Shown here: positions 50,056 to 57,995 of the stretch, in pieces | How the letters are laid out: the number at the start of each line of letters is the position of its first letter | Position numbering within the stretch: the first letter of the stretch is position 1 | From: Novosphingobium sp. ERN07 | GTDB lineage: Bacteria; Pseudomonadota; Alphaproteobacteria; Sphingomonadales; Sphingomonadaceae | Assembly (NCBI RefSeq): GCF_012641335.1 | Contig: NZ_JABAID010000001.1 | Coordinates: 186,001-250,000 of the forward strand | DNA length: 64,000 bases | Direction of reading: 5' to 3' | Made by a program: the position numbers and the translations under genes | The notes under the pieces: model-generated | Database searches by the model: none | Seen by the model: only the letters and a program-made list of their open reading frames with translations | What the model was told of the DNA's origin: nothing

Positions 50056-50661
50056 TTGCGCACGATAAATCAGGATTGGTTCGAACGGCCCGAATCGCGG
50101 CTTCTCGCCAGCGGTGGCAGCCCCGGCAACCCTACCTCCGAGGTCGTAAGCCCTGAAGGAGAAGTGCTGCTGCGCATCACAAATGGCGGCATAGTTTCAC
50201 CCCGCGCGGTCACCTTGCCGGCGGGCACGCGGATCGTGCGGCTGGCGGGCAGTGGCCTGCCCCATATCGCGCTGGCGGGGTGCTGGTGGCTGCGCTGGGA
50301 TCAGTACAAGCGGGTCGAACAGGTGGCAGATTTGCGCGGCCTCTCGATGCCGGTCGCATTGCGACTGCTGGCTTGCGTGCCGCCGGAATGGAACGAGATG
50401 ACAGTGGTGGTGCAGGCCCGACTGAAAGTCCCGCTTCTCGCCTGGTCCGGCGTCAGCGCTCCGGTCATCCGGCGCAATCCGCAAATCGGCGTGAACGAGA
50501 TTCTCTCAGGCGTCGATGAATCGGGCATCACCCTCGAGCAGCTCTACATTCCCGGCCTGACCAGCCCCGACATCCGCCACGACAGCCTGATGGTCGAAGG
50601 GTATGGCCACCTGCCCCCGGAACAATCGCGGGCGGGCTACATCATCCGCATCCAAAACTAG
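50056..50661 (+). CDS. Hypothetical protein ending at a MITE insertion (201 aa)
   Basis: The likely start is a TTG at 50056, since AGGGAG lies nine bases before it and no in-frame ATG or GTG with a ribosome site exists nearby. The product is about 201 residues: MRTINQDWFERPESRLLASG, then LPAGTRIVRLAGSGLPHIALAGCWWLRWDQYKRVEQVADL and EWNEMTVVVQARLKVPLLAWSG, ending GYIIRIQN. It is beta-rich with several Trp and no recognised family. Its stop codon TAG is formed by the TA target site and the first base of the inserted element. Removing the element restores TAA at the same position, so the protein is unchanged by the insertion. Confidence 0.65.
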   Translation: MRTINQDWFERPESRLLASGGSPGNPTSEVVSPEGEVLLRITNGGIVSPRAVTLPAGTRIVRLAGSGLPHIALAGCWWLRWDQYKRVEQVADLRGLSMPVALRLLACVPPEWNEMTVVVQARLKVPLLAWSGVSAPVIRRNPQIGVNEILSGVDESGITLEQLYIPGLTSPDIRHDSLMVEGYGHLPPEQSRAGYIIRIQN

Positions 50662-50923
50662 GCCGTAAACTCATAAATGGCACCATCAAGGCACCAGAAT
50701 GGCGAACATATCGGGCCGAAACGCCCTTGCAGGGGCTTGTTGCCCCTGCAAGGGCGTTTCGGTTCGAGATGGAAGCCATTCTGGCGTCCCTTCGGGATTT
50801 GACCAAAACGGCCATCTGCCGCGTCAGTCGGGCTTGAAATATCGACATATTCCTGCGCCCGCCTTCCTTGCACATGGCCGTTTTGCCTCAAACCTCGATG
50901 GTGCCATTTATGAGTTTACGGCC
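50661..50923. mobile_element. MITE with 27-base perfect terminal inverted repeats and TA duplication
   Basis: 263 bases bounded by identical inverted ends of 27 bases (50661-50687 and 50897-50923), beginning GGCCGTAAACTCATAAATGG. TA dinucleotides flank both ends (50659-50660 and 50924-50925), the signature of IS630/Tc1-mariner type transposition. Inside is a perfect 21-base-arm hairpin (50716-50762, loop TTGTT) and an outer CAGAATGGC/GCCATTCTG pair. There is no transposase frame. It must be moved in trans by a relative elsewhere in the genome. Confidence 0.85.
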
Positions 50924-50970
50924 TAACGGCAAGGCTGGAAATCTGCCGCCGCCGCTGCTATCGGGCGCAC

Positions 50971-51171
50971 ATGATGCAGGCACCTGAAACCGTCTTCACC
51001 GATCATCACCGCGTAAGCTGCGATGGCGCGTCCGACATTCGCGGCGGTGCCGCACTCGGCCACCCGCGCGTGTGGCTCGAAATTGACGAACGCGGCTTTG
51101 TCGAATGCGGCTATTGCGACAAGCGCTTCGTGCTCAAGGGCGGCCCGGCGGACACTGCGCAAGCCGCCTGA
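50971..51171 (+). CDS. Zinc-finger (zf-CHCC) domain protein
   Basis: The product is 66 residues starting [20 protein letters not shown]. The zf-CHCC motif is SCDG...[27 protein letters not shown], with Cys, His and two Cys as zinc ligands. Mitochondrial relatives (NDUFS6) belong to complex I. Bacterial ones are small stand-alone proteins of unknown role. The MITE ends 47 bases upstream, so the promoter may have been displaced or supplied by the element. It precedes tldD by 46 bases and may be co-transcribed with it. Confidence 0.88.
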   Translation: MMQAPETVFTDHHRVSCDGASDIRGGAALGHPRVWLEIDERGFVECGYCDKRFVLKGGPADTAQAA

Positions 51172-51217
51172 ACAGGCTGCTATGGCCTTTGCGGAATGAG
51201 CGCTTATATCGGTCTGC

Positions 51218-52657
51218 ATGACCGCTATGGATACCCGCTCGCTGCTTTACCGCTCCGGCCTGCTAACCCCTGACGAAGCGCAGACGCTCACCGCCAATGC
51301 ACTGAAGGCCTGCGATGATGGCGAACTGTATCTCCAGTTCATCGCCAGCGAGAGCTTTGGCTTCGATGACGGTCGGCTGAAAACGGCGGACTATTCGCGC
51401 GATGCAGGCTTCGGCCTGCGCGGCGTTTCGGGCGAAATGACCGGCTTTGCCCACGCGAACGAAATTTCTGCCGCCGCCATCGCCCGCGCCGGGGAAACGC
51501 TGAAACTTCTCGATCCGGCAAAGGGACAGGCCGCTCCGCCGCCGCGCCAGAACAACCGCCATCTTTATACCGAAGCTTCGCCGCTTGATGCCGTACCGTT
51601 CGAAGCCAAGGTAAAGCTGCTCGAAACGATCGATGCCGCTGCCCGCGCACGCGATCCACGCGTGGCACAAGTCTCGGCCTCGCTTTCCGGTTCGTGGTCG
51701 GTGGTGGAAATCGTGCGCGCCGATGGCTTCGTCGCGCATGATGTGCGCCCGCTGGTGCGCCTGAACGTGTCCATCGTGGCCGAACAGGACGGACGGCGCG
51801 AAACCGGTTCTTTCGGCATCGGCGGCCGCCGCCTATATGATGATCTGTTTTCGCCCGAAACTTGGAATCGCGCTATCGATCAGGCACTGACACAGGCGCT
51901 GGTAAACCTTGAATCGGTCGCCGCCCCGGCGGGGGAGATGACCGTTCTGGTCGGCCCCGGCTGGCCCGGCGTGCTGCTGCACGAAGCGGTCGGCCACGGG
52001 CTTGAAGGCGATTTCAACCGCAAGGGCACCAGCGCCTTTTCGGGCCGCATTGGCCAGCGCGTGGCCGCCCCCGGTGTCACCGTGGTCGATGATGGGTCGC
52101 TGCTCGGCGTCAATGGGCAGGGCCGTCGCGGCTCGCTCTCCATCGACGATGAAGGCACGCCCACGCAGGAAAACGTGCTGATCGAGGACGGCATCCTGAA
52201 GGGCTATATCCACGACCGCCTGAACGCTCGCCTGATGGGCGTTGCCCCCACCGGCAACGGGCGGCGCGAAAACTTCGCCCATGCCCCGATGCCGCGCATG
52301 ACCAACACTTTCATGCGCGCCGGGAACGACGATCCCGCCGAATTGCTTTCGCGCGTGAAGAACGGCATTTTCGCCAAGTCCTTCGGCGGCGGGCAGGTCG
52401 ATATCACCAGCGGCAAGTTCGTGTTTTCCTGCACCGAGGCTTATCGCATCGAAAACGGCAGGCTGGGCGCACCGATCAAGGGCGCGACGCTGATCGGTGA
52501 TGGGCCGACCTGCCTGACCAAGGTGACCGGCATCGGCAACGATCTGGCGCTGGACGAAGGCGTGGGCGTGTGCGGAAAGGGCGGGCAGAGCGTGCCCGCA
52601 GGTGTCGGCCAGCCTACGCTGCTGATCGAAGGCCTGACGGTGGGCGGAACGGCCTGA
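51218..52657 (+). CDS. tldD: Metalloprotease TldD
   Basis: The product is 479 residues from ATG 51218. It carries the TldD zinc-site motif LLHEAVGHGLEGDFNRKG (HExxxH, about residue 261 onwards). A later zinc Cys lies in KFVFSCTEAYRIENG. Flanking signatures are RDAGFGLRGVSGEMTGFAHAN and DITSGKFVFSCTE. With TldE/PmbA, which lacks the metal site and is encoded at 31262-32608, it forms a heterodimer whose cleft accepts unfolded peptides. E. coli TldD/E finishes microcin B17 and degrades CcdA antitoxin. Whether HigA here is a substrate is untested. Confidence 0.95.
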   Translation: MTAMDTRSLLYRSGLLTPDEAQTLTANALKACDDGELYLQFIASESFGFDDGRLKTADYSRDAGFGLRGVSGEMTGFAHANEISAAAIARAGETLKLLDPAKGQAAPPPRQNNRHLYTEASPLDAVPFEAKVKLLETIDAAARARDPRVAQVSASLSGSWSVVEIVRADGFVAHDVRPLVRLNVSIVAEQDGRRETGSFGIGGRRLYDDLFSPETWNRAIDQALTQALVNLESVAAPAGEMTVLVGPGWPGVLLHEAVGHGLEGDFNRKGTSAFSGRIGQRVAAPGVTVVDDGSLLGVNGQGRRGSLSIDDEGTPTQENVLIEDGILKGYIHDRLNARLMGVAPTGNGRRENFAHAPMPRMTNTFMRAGNDDPAELLSRVKNGIFAKSFGGGQVDITSGKFVFSCTEAYRIENGRLGAPIKGATLIGDGPTCLTKVTGIGNDLALDEGVGVCGKGGQSVPAGVGQPTLLIEGLTVGGTA

Positions 52658-52722
52658 TTTTAAGCATGGGTTCAGCCGGTCTCGGCTATCGATCACAGAT
52701 CGAACAAAAGGAAGTGCCAGTC

Positions 52723-53145
52723 ATGAAGACCACCGCCAGCAAAATCGCTGCGGCACTGGCCGCCGGATCGCTGCTCCTTATGGGAGTCGCCGCCGACGCC
52801 AAGCCGCGTCTGACACCCGAACAAAAGCTTGAAAAGGCGCTGGAAGGGCGCGTTGCCGGGAAACCGGTGAACTGCATCTACATGCCCCGGGTGATAAACA
52901 CCCGCATCTACGACAAGACCGCGATTGTTTATGAAGCAGGCAATACGATCTGGGTAAACCGCCCGGATTCCGGGGCTTCCTCGCTTGATGACGATGACAT
53001 CATGCTGACCACGCCCTGGGGTTCGCAGCTTTGCAATGTCGATATCGTGCGGATGATTGATCGCACCGTCGGCTTCTGGCGCGGTTCGGTGGGTCTTGGC
53101 CAGTTCGTGCCCTACACCAAGGTGAAGGCCGAAAAGGCAAGCTGA
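52723..53145 (+). CDS. Exported hypothetical protein (140 aa)
   Basis: The product is 140 residues from ATG 52723 (AAGGAAG upstream). Its signal peptide is KIAAALAAGSLLLMGVAADA. The mature part has NCIYMPRVINTRIYDKTAIVYEAGNTIWVNRP, then LTTPWGSQLCNVDIVRMIDRTVGFWRGSVGLGQFVPYTKV, with two Cys that could pair. Similar small exported proteins of this shape (NCI...R..IYD.TAIVYE...T.WVNRP) occur in sphingomonads. No function is known to me. It follows tldD by 65 bases on the same strand. Confidence 0.75.
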   Translation: MKTTASKIAAALAAGSLLLMGVAADAKPRLTPEQKLEKALEGRVAGKPVNCIYMPRVINTRIYDKTAIVYEAGNTIWVNRPDSGASSLDDDDIMLTTPWGSQLCNVDIVRMIDRTVGFWRGSVGLGQFVPYTKVKAEKAS

Positions 53146-53186
53146 CGGGCTTGGAATCACGCTGCGGTGCGGAGTAAAGCGGAGCC

Positions 53187-53699
53187 ATGACGCTCCGCCC
53201 TGCTACTGCCGCCGATATCCCAGCCCTGTCAGATCTTGGCCGCCGCGCCTTTGTGGCGAAGTTCGGCCACCTCTATAGCGCTGAAAATCTTGCGCAATTT
53301 CTTGACGAATCGCACTCTGAAGCGACCGTTGCCGCACAACTTGCCGATCCCGCCATGAAGATCGCGGTCATCGATGAAGGTGGCAAGCTCGCCAGCTTCT
53401 GCAAGATCGTGCGCCACAGCACCCTGCCCGCACGCACCGCCGCCGCCGCGCCGATGGAGCTCAAGCAGCTTTACACCGACCCCGACCTGATCGGACGCGG
53501 CCACGGTGCAAGGCTGATGGATTGGGCGCTGGCGGAGGCCCGCGAATGGAGCGCGGATGAAATGCAGCTTTCGGTCTATGCGCACAACCCCCAAGCGCAG
53601 CGATTCTATCAGCGTTATGGCTTGGCCAAAGTGGCCGACATCACCTTTGCCGTTGGGGACCATATTGACCCCGAATTCATGTTCGCCGGAGCCGTTTAA
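53187..53699 (+). CDS. GNAT-family N-acetyltransferase
   Basis: The product is 170 residues from ATG 53187 (GCGGAG upstream). GNAT motifs are MTLRPATAADIPALSDL at the start, MELKQLYTDPDLIGRGHGARLMDWALAEAREWSADEMQLSVYAHNPQAQRFYQRYGL, where GRGHGA is the acetyl-CoA pyrophosphate loop. The acceptor is unknown. It precedes the decamer repeat and ispG. Confidence 0.9.
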   Translation: MTLRPATAADIPALSDLGRRAFVAKFGHLYSAENLAQFLDESHSEATVAAQLADPAMKIAVIDEGGKLASFCKIVRHSTLPARTAAAAPMELKQLYTDPDLIGRGHGARLMDWALAEAREWSADEMQLSVYAHNPQAQRFYQRYGLAKVADITFAVGDHIDPEFMFAGAV

Positions 53700-53705
53700 A
53701 CGCAC

Positions 53706-53735
53706 TTAGGTGCGTCTAGGTGCATCTAGGTGTAT
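53706..53735. repeat. Decamer repeats, inverted relative to those before thiSG
   Basis: TTAGGTGCGT, CTAGGTGCAT and CTAGGTGTAT lie head to tail between the GNAT gene and ispG. Their complement is the GCACCTARMC-type unit at 28401-28430. Confidence 0.7.
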
Positions 53736-53770
53736 TTCAGGACTCACCGTTTGCGCCTATAGGACCGCCC

Positions 53771-54907
53771 ATGTCTTCCATTCGTCCCTGGCGCGATATC
53801 GCGCGTCGCAAGAGCCGCCAGATCATGGTTGGCGCGGTTCCCGTTGGCGGCGATGCGCCGATCACGGTGCAGACCATGACCAATACGCTCACGTCCGATG
53901 CTGTGGCCACGATCGACCAGATCCGTCGCTGCGAAGACGCGGGCGCAGACCTGATTCGCGTGTCGTGCCCCGATGTGGAAAGCACCGCCGCCTTCAAGAA
54001 GATCGCAAAGGCCGCGCGCGTTCCGCTGATCGCGGACATCCATTTCCATTACAAACGCGCACTGGAAGCCGCCGATGCGGGCGCGGCGTGCCTGCGCATC
54101 AATCCCGGCAATATCGGATCGTCAGACCGCGTGGCCGAAGTGGTCCGCGCCGCCAAGGCCAACGGCTGCGCGATCCGCATCGGCGTGAACGCGGGCAGCC
54201 TTGAGAAGGACTTGCTGGAAAAGTACGGCGAGCCTTGCCCCGAAGCGCTGGTCGAATCCGCTCTCGATCATATCAAGCTGTTGCAGGACCACGATTTTCA
54301 CGAATACAAGGTAGCAGTTAAGGCCAGCGACGTGTTCCTTGCGGTCGCAGCCTATATGGGTCTTGCCGAAGCGGTGGATTGCCCGCTTCATCTCGGCATT
54401 ACCGAAGCGGGCGGTCTGATCGGCGGTACGGTCAAATCCTCCATAGGCATCGGCAACCTGCTTTGGGCGGGTATCGGTGATACCTTGCGTGTTTCGCTTT
54501 CGGCAGAGCCGGAGGAAGAAGTGCGAGTCGGCTTCGAAATTCTGAAAAGCCTCGGCCTGCGCACGCGCGGCGTCCGCGTGGTTTCATGCCCAAGCTGCGC
54601 GCGGCAGGGGTTTGACGTAATCCGCACGGTAGAAGCGCTCGAAAGCCGCCTCAGCCACATCAAGACGCCGATTTCGCTGTCTGTCCTCGGCTGCGTGGTC
54701 AACGGCCCCGGCGAAGCGCGCGAAACCGATATCGGCCTGACCGGCGGCGGCAACGGCAAGCACATGGTCTACCTTTCCGGCGTGACCGACCATCACGTGC
54801 AGTCGGCAGACATGCTCGATCACATCGTTGCGCTGGTGGAACAGAAGGCCGCCGAAATCGAAGCGGCAACCACCGATGCGGGGAACGTTACCGAGGCTGC
54901 GGAGTAA
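53771..54907 (+). CDS. ispG: (E)-4-hydroxy-3-methylbut-2-enyl-diphosphate synthase
   Basis: Fe-S enzyme of the MEP isoprenoid pathway, converting MEcPP to HMBPP. The product is 378 residues. N terminus [38 protein letters not shown], then [19 protein letters not shown] and [10 protein letters not shown] (TIM barrel). The cluster site is [14 protein letters not shown] with a third Cys in [13 protein letters not shown], matching CPxCGR...VNGPGE. An IspG start at 53771 is favoured over ATG 53720, whose extra residues are not conserved. It follows decamer repeats also found before thiSG, another DXP-linked gene. Confidence 0.96.
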   Translation: MSSIRPWRDIARRKSRQIMVGAVPVGGDAPITVQTMTNTLTSDAVATIDQIRRCEDAGADLIRVSCPDVESTAAFKKIAKAARVPLIADIHFHYKRALEAADAGAACLRINPGNIGSSDRVAEVVRAAKANGCAIRIGVNAGSLEKDLLEKYGEPCPEALVESALDHIKLLQDHDFHEYKVAVKASDVFLAVAAYMGLAEAVDCPLHLGITEAGGLIGGTVKSSIGIGNLLWAGIGDTLRVSLSAEPEEEVRVGFEILKSLGLRTRGVRVVSCPSCARQGFDVIRTVEALESRLSHIKTPISLSVLGCVVNGPGEARETDIGLTGGGNGKHMVYLSGVTDHHVQSADMLDHIVALVEQKAAEIEAATTDAGNVTEAAE

Positions 54908-54937
54908 CGCTTCTGCCGTGCACATTCGCCTGACGCC

Positions 54938-55453
54938 ATGACCATAACCCTACGCCCTGCGACCTCCGCCGATCTACCGCTTGTCGCCCGTCTGATCCGA
55001 GCGCTGGCCGAGTATGAAAAGCTGGCGCACGAGGTGCGCTTCGATGAGGCCGTGTTGGGGCAAAAGCTGTTTGGGCCGCGGCCTTATGCCGAAGTCGTCA
55101 TTGGCGAAGTGGATGGCGTAGCGCAGGGGTTTGCGCTGTTCTTCCACAATTTCTCCACCTTCGAAGGCAAGCCGGGCATCTATCTGGAAGACCTGTTCGT
55201 GCAACCTGAAGCGCGCGGAAGCGGGCTGGGCAAGGCGCTGCTGGCGCATCTGGCGGCGCTGGCGGCGGAACGTGATTGCGCACGGCTGGAATGGTCTGTG
55301 CTCGATTGGAACGAACCGGCCATCGGGTTCTACAAGGCGTTGGGCGCGAAGTTCATGGACGAATGGACGGTGATGCGCGTGGATGGGACCGCATTGGCTC
55401 AGCTTGGCGCGCAGCCGGGCGCACGGGCTGGAATTTCTGGCGCAATTGGCTAG
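54938..55453 (+). CDS. GNAT-family N-acetyltransferase (thialysine/diamine acetyltransferase-like)
   Basis: The product is 171 residues from ATG 54938. It resembles the SSAT/thialysine group: ITLRPATSADLPLVARLIRALAEYEKLAHEV, then FFHNFSTFEGKPGIYLEDLFVQPEARGSGLGKALLAHLAALA, with RGSGLG as the acetyl-CoA loop, and WSVLDWNEPAIGFYKALGAKFMDEW. The FHNFSTF.GK.GIYLEDLFV stretch is typical for diamine acetyltransferases. It lies 30 bases after ispG, so co-transcription is likely. Confidence 0.92.
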   Translation: MTITLRPATSADLPLVARLIRALAEYEKLAHEVRFDEAVLGQKLFGPRPYAEVVIGEVDGVAQGFALFFHNFSTFEGKPGIYLEDLFVQPEARGSGLGKALLAHLAALAAERDCARLEWSVLDWNEPAIGFYKALGAKFMDEWTVMRVDGTALAQLGAQPGARAGISGAIG

Positions 55454-55502
55454 AATGCGCCGTTCACGCCCGGTAAGGACGCGGTGTGATACGGGACTGA
55501 AC

Positions 55503-56126
55503 ATGAGCATGAAAGTCGATCGGCGAACGGTAATCGCAGGCGTAGCGGCAAGTGCCGTTGCCGCCGTGGTGCCGCCGCGCGTGGCGGCTGCGGTCTATTA
55601 TCCCAATGAACAACACCGTCGTGTGCTGGAACTGGCGAAGGAAAAGGTCGAACAGCATCGCGCTGCGTTGTGGCGCACCGATATCGTCGGGATTGCCGAT
55701 TTCGCGATGCCATCGTCTCTCCCGCGCTTCCATTTCGCCAATCTGGAAAGTGGCAGCGTGCGCTCCTTCCTTGTCGCCCACGGGCGCGGGTCTGATCCTG
55801 AACACGATGGGTTTCTCAAGACCTTTTCCAACGAAGTGGGCAGCCTTGCCACATCACGCGGGGCCTATGTCACCTACGAATGGTACAAGGGCAAGTACGG
55901 CACCTCGATCCGGCTTGGCGGTTTGACGCCCGACAATTCCAACGCGCTCGACCGCGCCATCGTGCTGCATCCGGCATGGTACGCGAACGAAGACATGCTG
56001 GCAAAATGGGGCAAGCTGGGCCGGTCTGACGGCTGCCTGGCGATGAGCGAGGCGGACTTCAACGAAGCGCTGTGGCATCTGTCTGGCGGGCGGCTGATCT
56101 ATGCGGATCGGCTGGGGTTGGGGTAA
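55503..56126 (+). CDS. Exported L,D-transpeptidase-like protein (YkuD_2/DUF type)
   Basis: The product is 207 residues from ATG 55503. The N terminus MSMKVDRRTVIAGVAASAVAAVVPPRVAA has a twin-arginine motif and hydrophobic core, so Tat export is likely. The catalytic core includes FHFANLESGSVRSFLVAHGRGSDPEHDGF, then GLTPDNSNALDRAIVLHPAWYAN and LGRSDGCLAMSEADFNEAL, where His and the SDGC cysteine match the murein L,D-transpeptidase catalytic family. It would act on peptidoglycan in the periplasm. A larger L,D-transpeptidase of the YcbB type is convergent 328 bases away. Confidence 0.88.
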   Translation: MSMKVDRRTVIAGVAASAVAAVVPPRVAAAVYYPNEQHRRVLELAKEKVEQHRAALWRTDIVGIADFAMPSSLPRFHFANLESGSVRSFLVAHGRGSDPEHDGFLKTFSNEVGSLATSRGAYVTYEWYKGKYGTSIRLGGLTPDNSNALDRAIVLHPAWYANEDMLAKWGKLGRSDGCLAMSEADFNEALWHLSGGRLIYADRLGLG

Positions 56127-56137
56127 CTCCATTTGCG

Positions 56138-56280
56138 ATCCTCCCTGTCTTTGCGAAGCACAGGCGGGGAGGGGGACCGCCCGCGCAGCGGGTGGTGGAG
56201 GGTTGGAAAGAAGAACCCCTCCGTCATTCGCTGGCGCGAATGCCACCTCCCCATTTGTGCCTACGGCAAAAACGGGGAGG
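56138..56280. repeat. Sphingomonad palindromic repeat region
   Basis: Bounded by ATCCTCCC near 56138 and GGGGAGGAT near 56280. It contains several nested hairpins (ACCGCCCGCGCAGCGGGTGGT; GTCATTCGCTGGCGCGAATG; CTCCCC...GGGGAG). It is the kind of palindromic element common between sphingomonad genes. It has no frame of its own. Confidence 0.65.
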
Positions 56281-56281
56281 A

Positions 56282-56452
56282 TCAGGGGCGTGTTATGCGT
56301 CGCCCCTTGGTGCGGCTGGTCAGATGCCAGCGCCAGCAGCGGTCACACCGATAGGGGTGAAGGACGAGGCCGCTTTTCAGCGCGGCCTCGGTGGCGTCCT
56401 CCCGGCTCGCATAACGCACCTTGCGCTGGCACACGCTGAGCCGTGTTCTCAC
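56282..56452 (-). CDS. Small Cys-rich WHLT-motif protein (56 aa)
   Basis: GTG start at 56452, one base after the stop of the L,D-transpeptidase gene (TAA G GTG), stop TGA at 56284-56282. The product is 56 residues with N-terminal VRTRLSVCQRKVRYASREDA and then LVLHPYRCDRCWRWHLTSR. The spacing of one Cys early, then YRCDRCWRWHLT, is a recurring small zinc-knuckle-like family known from actinobacterial and phage genomes and sphingomonads. No function is known to me. The tight junction indicates co-expression with the cell-wall enzyme. Confidence 0.7.
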   Translation of the reverse strand: MRTRLSVCQRKVRYASREDATEAALKSGLVLHPYRCDRCWRWHLTSRTKGRRITRP

Positions 56453-56453
56453 C

Positions 56454-57836
56454 TTAAAGCGGATTATCCAGCTTGATCACTTCCTCGGTGCTCTTGCGCT
56501 GGGTCGTGTGCTCTTCGCGCGGTTTGGCGAAGCTGGCGAGGACCGGGGCATCGCGGTTGTAGATATCGGTGAACGATCGCAACATGCCGTTCACGTCGCG
56601 CGCAACCGTGAAGTAGGTGATGTAGACCGGAAAGGTCTTGGTCATCGGGACTTTGGTGTAAATCTTCGACGTGTGCGCCAGCGCCGCATCTTCCGGCGTC
56701 ATCGCGGCACCCAGAATGCCCATCGTCATTGCCAGTTCCACTGCGCCTTCGACACGGATGCAGCCGTGGCTGAGCGCGCGCACCGGCTGGTTGAACGCGG
56801 CCTTGCTGGGCGTATCATGCAGGAAGATCGCGTGTTCGTTTGGCATGTCGAGCTTCATGCGGCCCAGCGAATTGTTGTCGCCCGGCTGCTGGACGACATA
56901 GATCGTGCCATCGGCGGCCTTGGTCACCTTGTAGCCCTCGCGCTCGGCTTGGCGTGGGTTGTTGACCAGTCGCGCACCGAGGCCTTCGCCCGCCACGATT
57001 GACTGTGGCACGGTCCAGGTAGGATTGAAGATCACGCCTTCTACGGTTTCGGCAAGCTGCGGCGTGGCAGTACGGCCCGGCTTGCCCACGACGACCTTGT
57101 AGCTTTTGATGATCTTGTTGCGCACGGTCAGCCGCAGCATCTGTTCGGGCACGTTGGTGAGCAGATATTGCGAGCCGAGATCGCGCGCGAGCCAGCGCCA
57201 GCGGTCCATATTGGCGCGGATCTGCGCGGCCTGCTTTTGTGTGGTCGCCTTGGGCAGGGCAGCTTTCAGCGCGGCGTAATCAGGGTGGGTGGGCAGCAGG
57301 GCGACAAGCGCGCCCTTGATATCGTGCTTTTCCAGCGCCGAGGCGATGATCAACTGGGTGGGGTTCACGTCCTGATCGGGATCGACGGCAAACCACTGCA
57401 CGCGGGCAGGCATGGGGGTGCGGCCATCGCGGTAATCTTCGATCAGCCAGCCGAACAGGCGCGTGGCTGTTTCGTCCAGTTCCTTGCCTTCGCCCTTCAC
57501 GATGGCGGCGGAGAGCGCATCGGGCTGATAATCCTTGGGGAACAGGCCTTCGCTGCCGACCGCCTTGATCGCCACGAGCAGTGCCTGTGCATCGGCCTGC
57601 GTCCAGTGCGGGGCGGGCACGGGTGCCACAGGCGCGGTAACAGGCACCGCCGGCGCGGGTGCGTCTACGGTTGGCGTCGGTGTGGATTGCGGAGCAGGTT
57701 GCGCCTGCCGGGTCAGGTCTACTGGTCCGCTGTTGCGGGCGGACTGGGCCTGCGCCGGGGCAGAAGCCAAGGTCAGGGCCATGATCGCCGCACCAACCGT
57801 TGCGCCTGCGCGGTTCCCGTCAAACTTGCGTATCAC
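56454..57836 (-). CDS. L,D-transpeptidase (YcbB/LdtD type)
   Basis: The product is about 460 residues from GTG 57836 (AGGGA upstream); GTG 57857 adds seven residues. The signal peptide ends ASAPAQAQ. A Pro-rich linker (about 38-75) is followed by a peptidoglycan-binding-like helical part (KDYQPDALSAAIVKGEG, DYRDGRTP). The YkuD catalytic domain (about 260-420) has VGKPGRTATPQLAETVEGVIFNPTWTVPQSIV, then MPNEHAIFLHDTPSKAAFNQPVRALSHGCIRV with the catalytic SHGC cysteine. It makes 3-3 cross-links or anchors proteins to peptidoglycan. A 56-residue Cys-rich protein gene follows immediately. An opposite-strand L,D-transpeptidase-like gene is nearby. Confidence 0.95.
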   Translation of the reverse strand: MIRKFDGNRAGATVGAAIMALTLASAPAQAQSARNSGPVDLTRQAQPAPQSTPTPTVDAPAPAVPVTAPVAPVPAPHWTQADAQALLVAIKAVGSEGLFPKDYQPDALSAAIVKGEGKELDETATRLFGWLIEDYRDGRTPMPARVQWFAVDPDQDVNPTQLIIASALEKHDIKGALVALLPTHPDYAALKAALPKATTQKQAAQIRANMDRWRWLARDLGSQYLLTNVPEQMLRLTVRNKIIKSYKVVVGKPGRTATPQLAETVEGVIFNPTWTVPQSIVAGEGLGARLVNNPRQAEREGYKVTKAADGTIYVVQQPGDNNSLGRMKLDMPNEHAIFLHDTPSKAAFNQPVRALSHGCIRVEGAVELAMTMGILGAAMTPEDAALAHTSKIYTKVPMTKTFPVYITYFTVARDVNGMLRSFTDIYNRDAPVLASFAKPREEHTTQRKSTEEVIKLDNPL

Positions 57837-57995
57837 TCGATTCCATTCCCTGTTCACTTGCGCGGTGACGTCCGGAGACGCGCCTTGATCACTCTGTCGT
57901 CCTGCCCCAAGCCGGTTGCACTATCAAGCACGGTGCCTGTCTGAACGCTGAATCGCGGCCTTTTGCCACTGCCATCTTTTCCCTATGGCTCTGTG

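Noticed and set aside
50642..50926. Two 75-77 residue open frames over the MITE, one on each strand
   Set aside because: They encode nearly the same sequence because the element is palindromic. They are a by-product of the inverted repeats, not genes.
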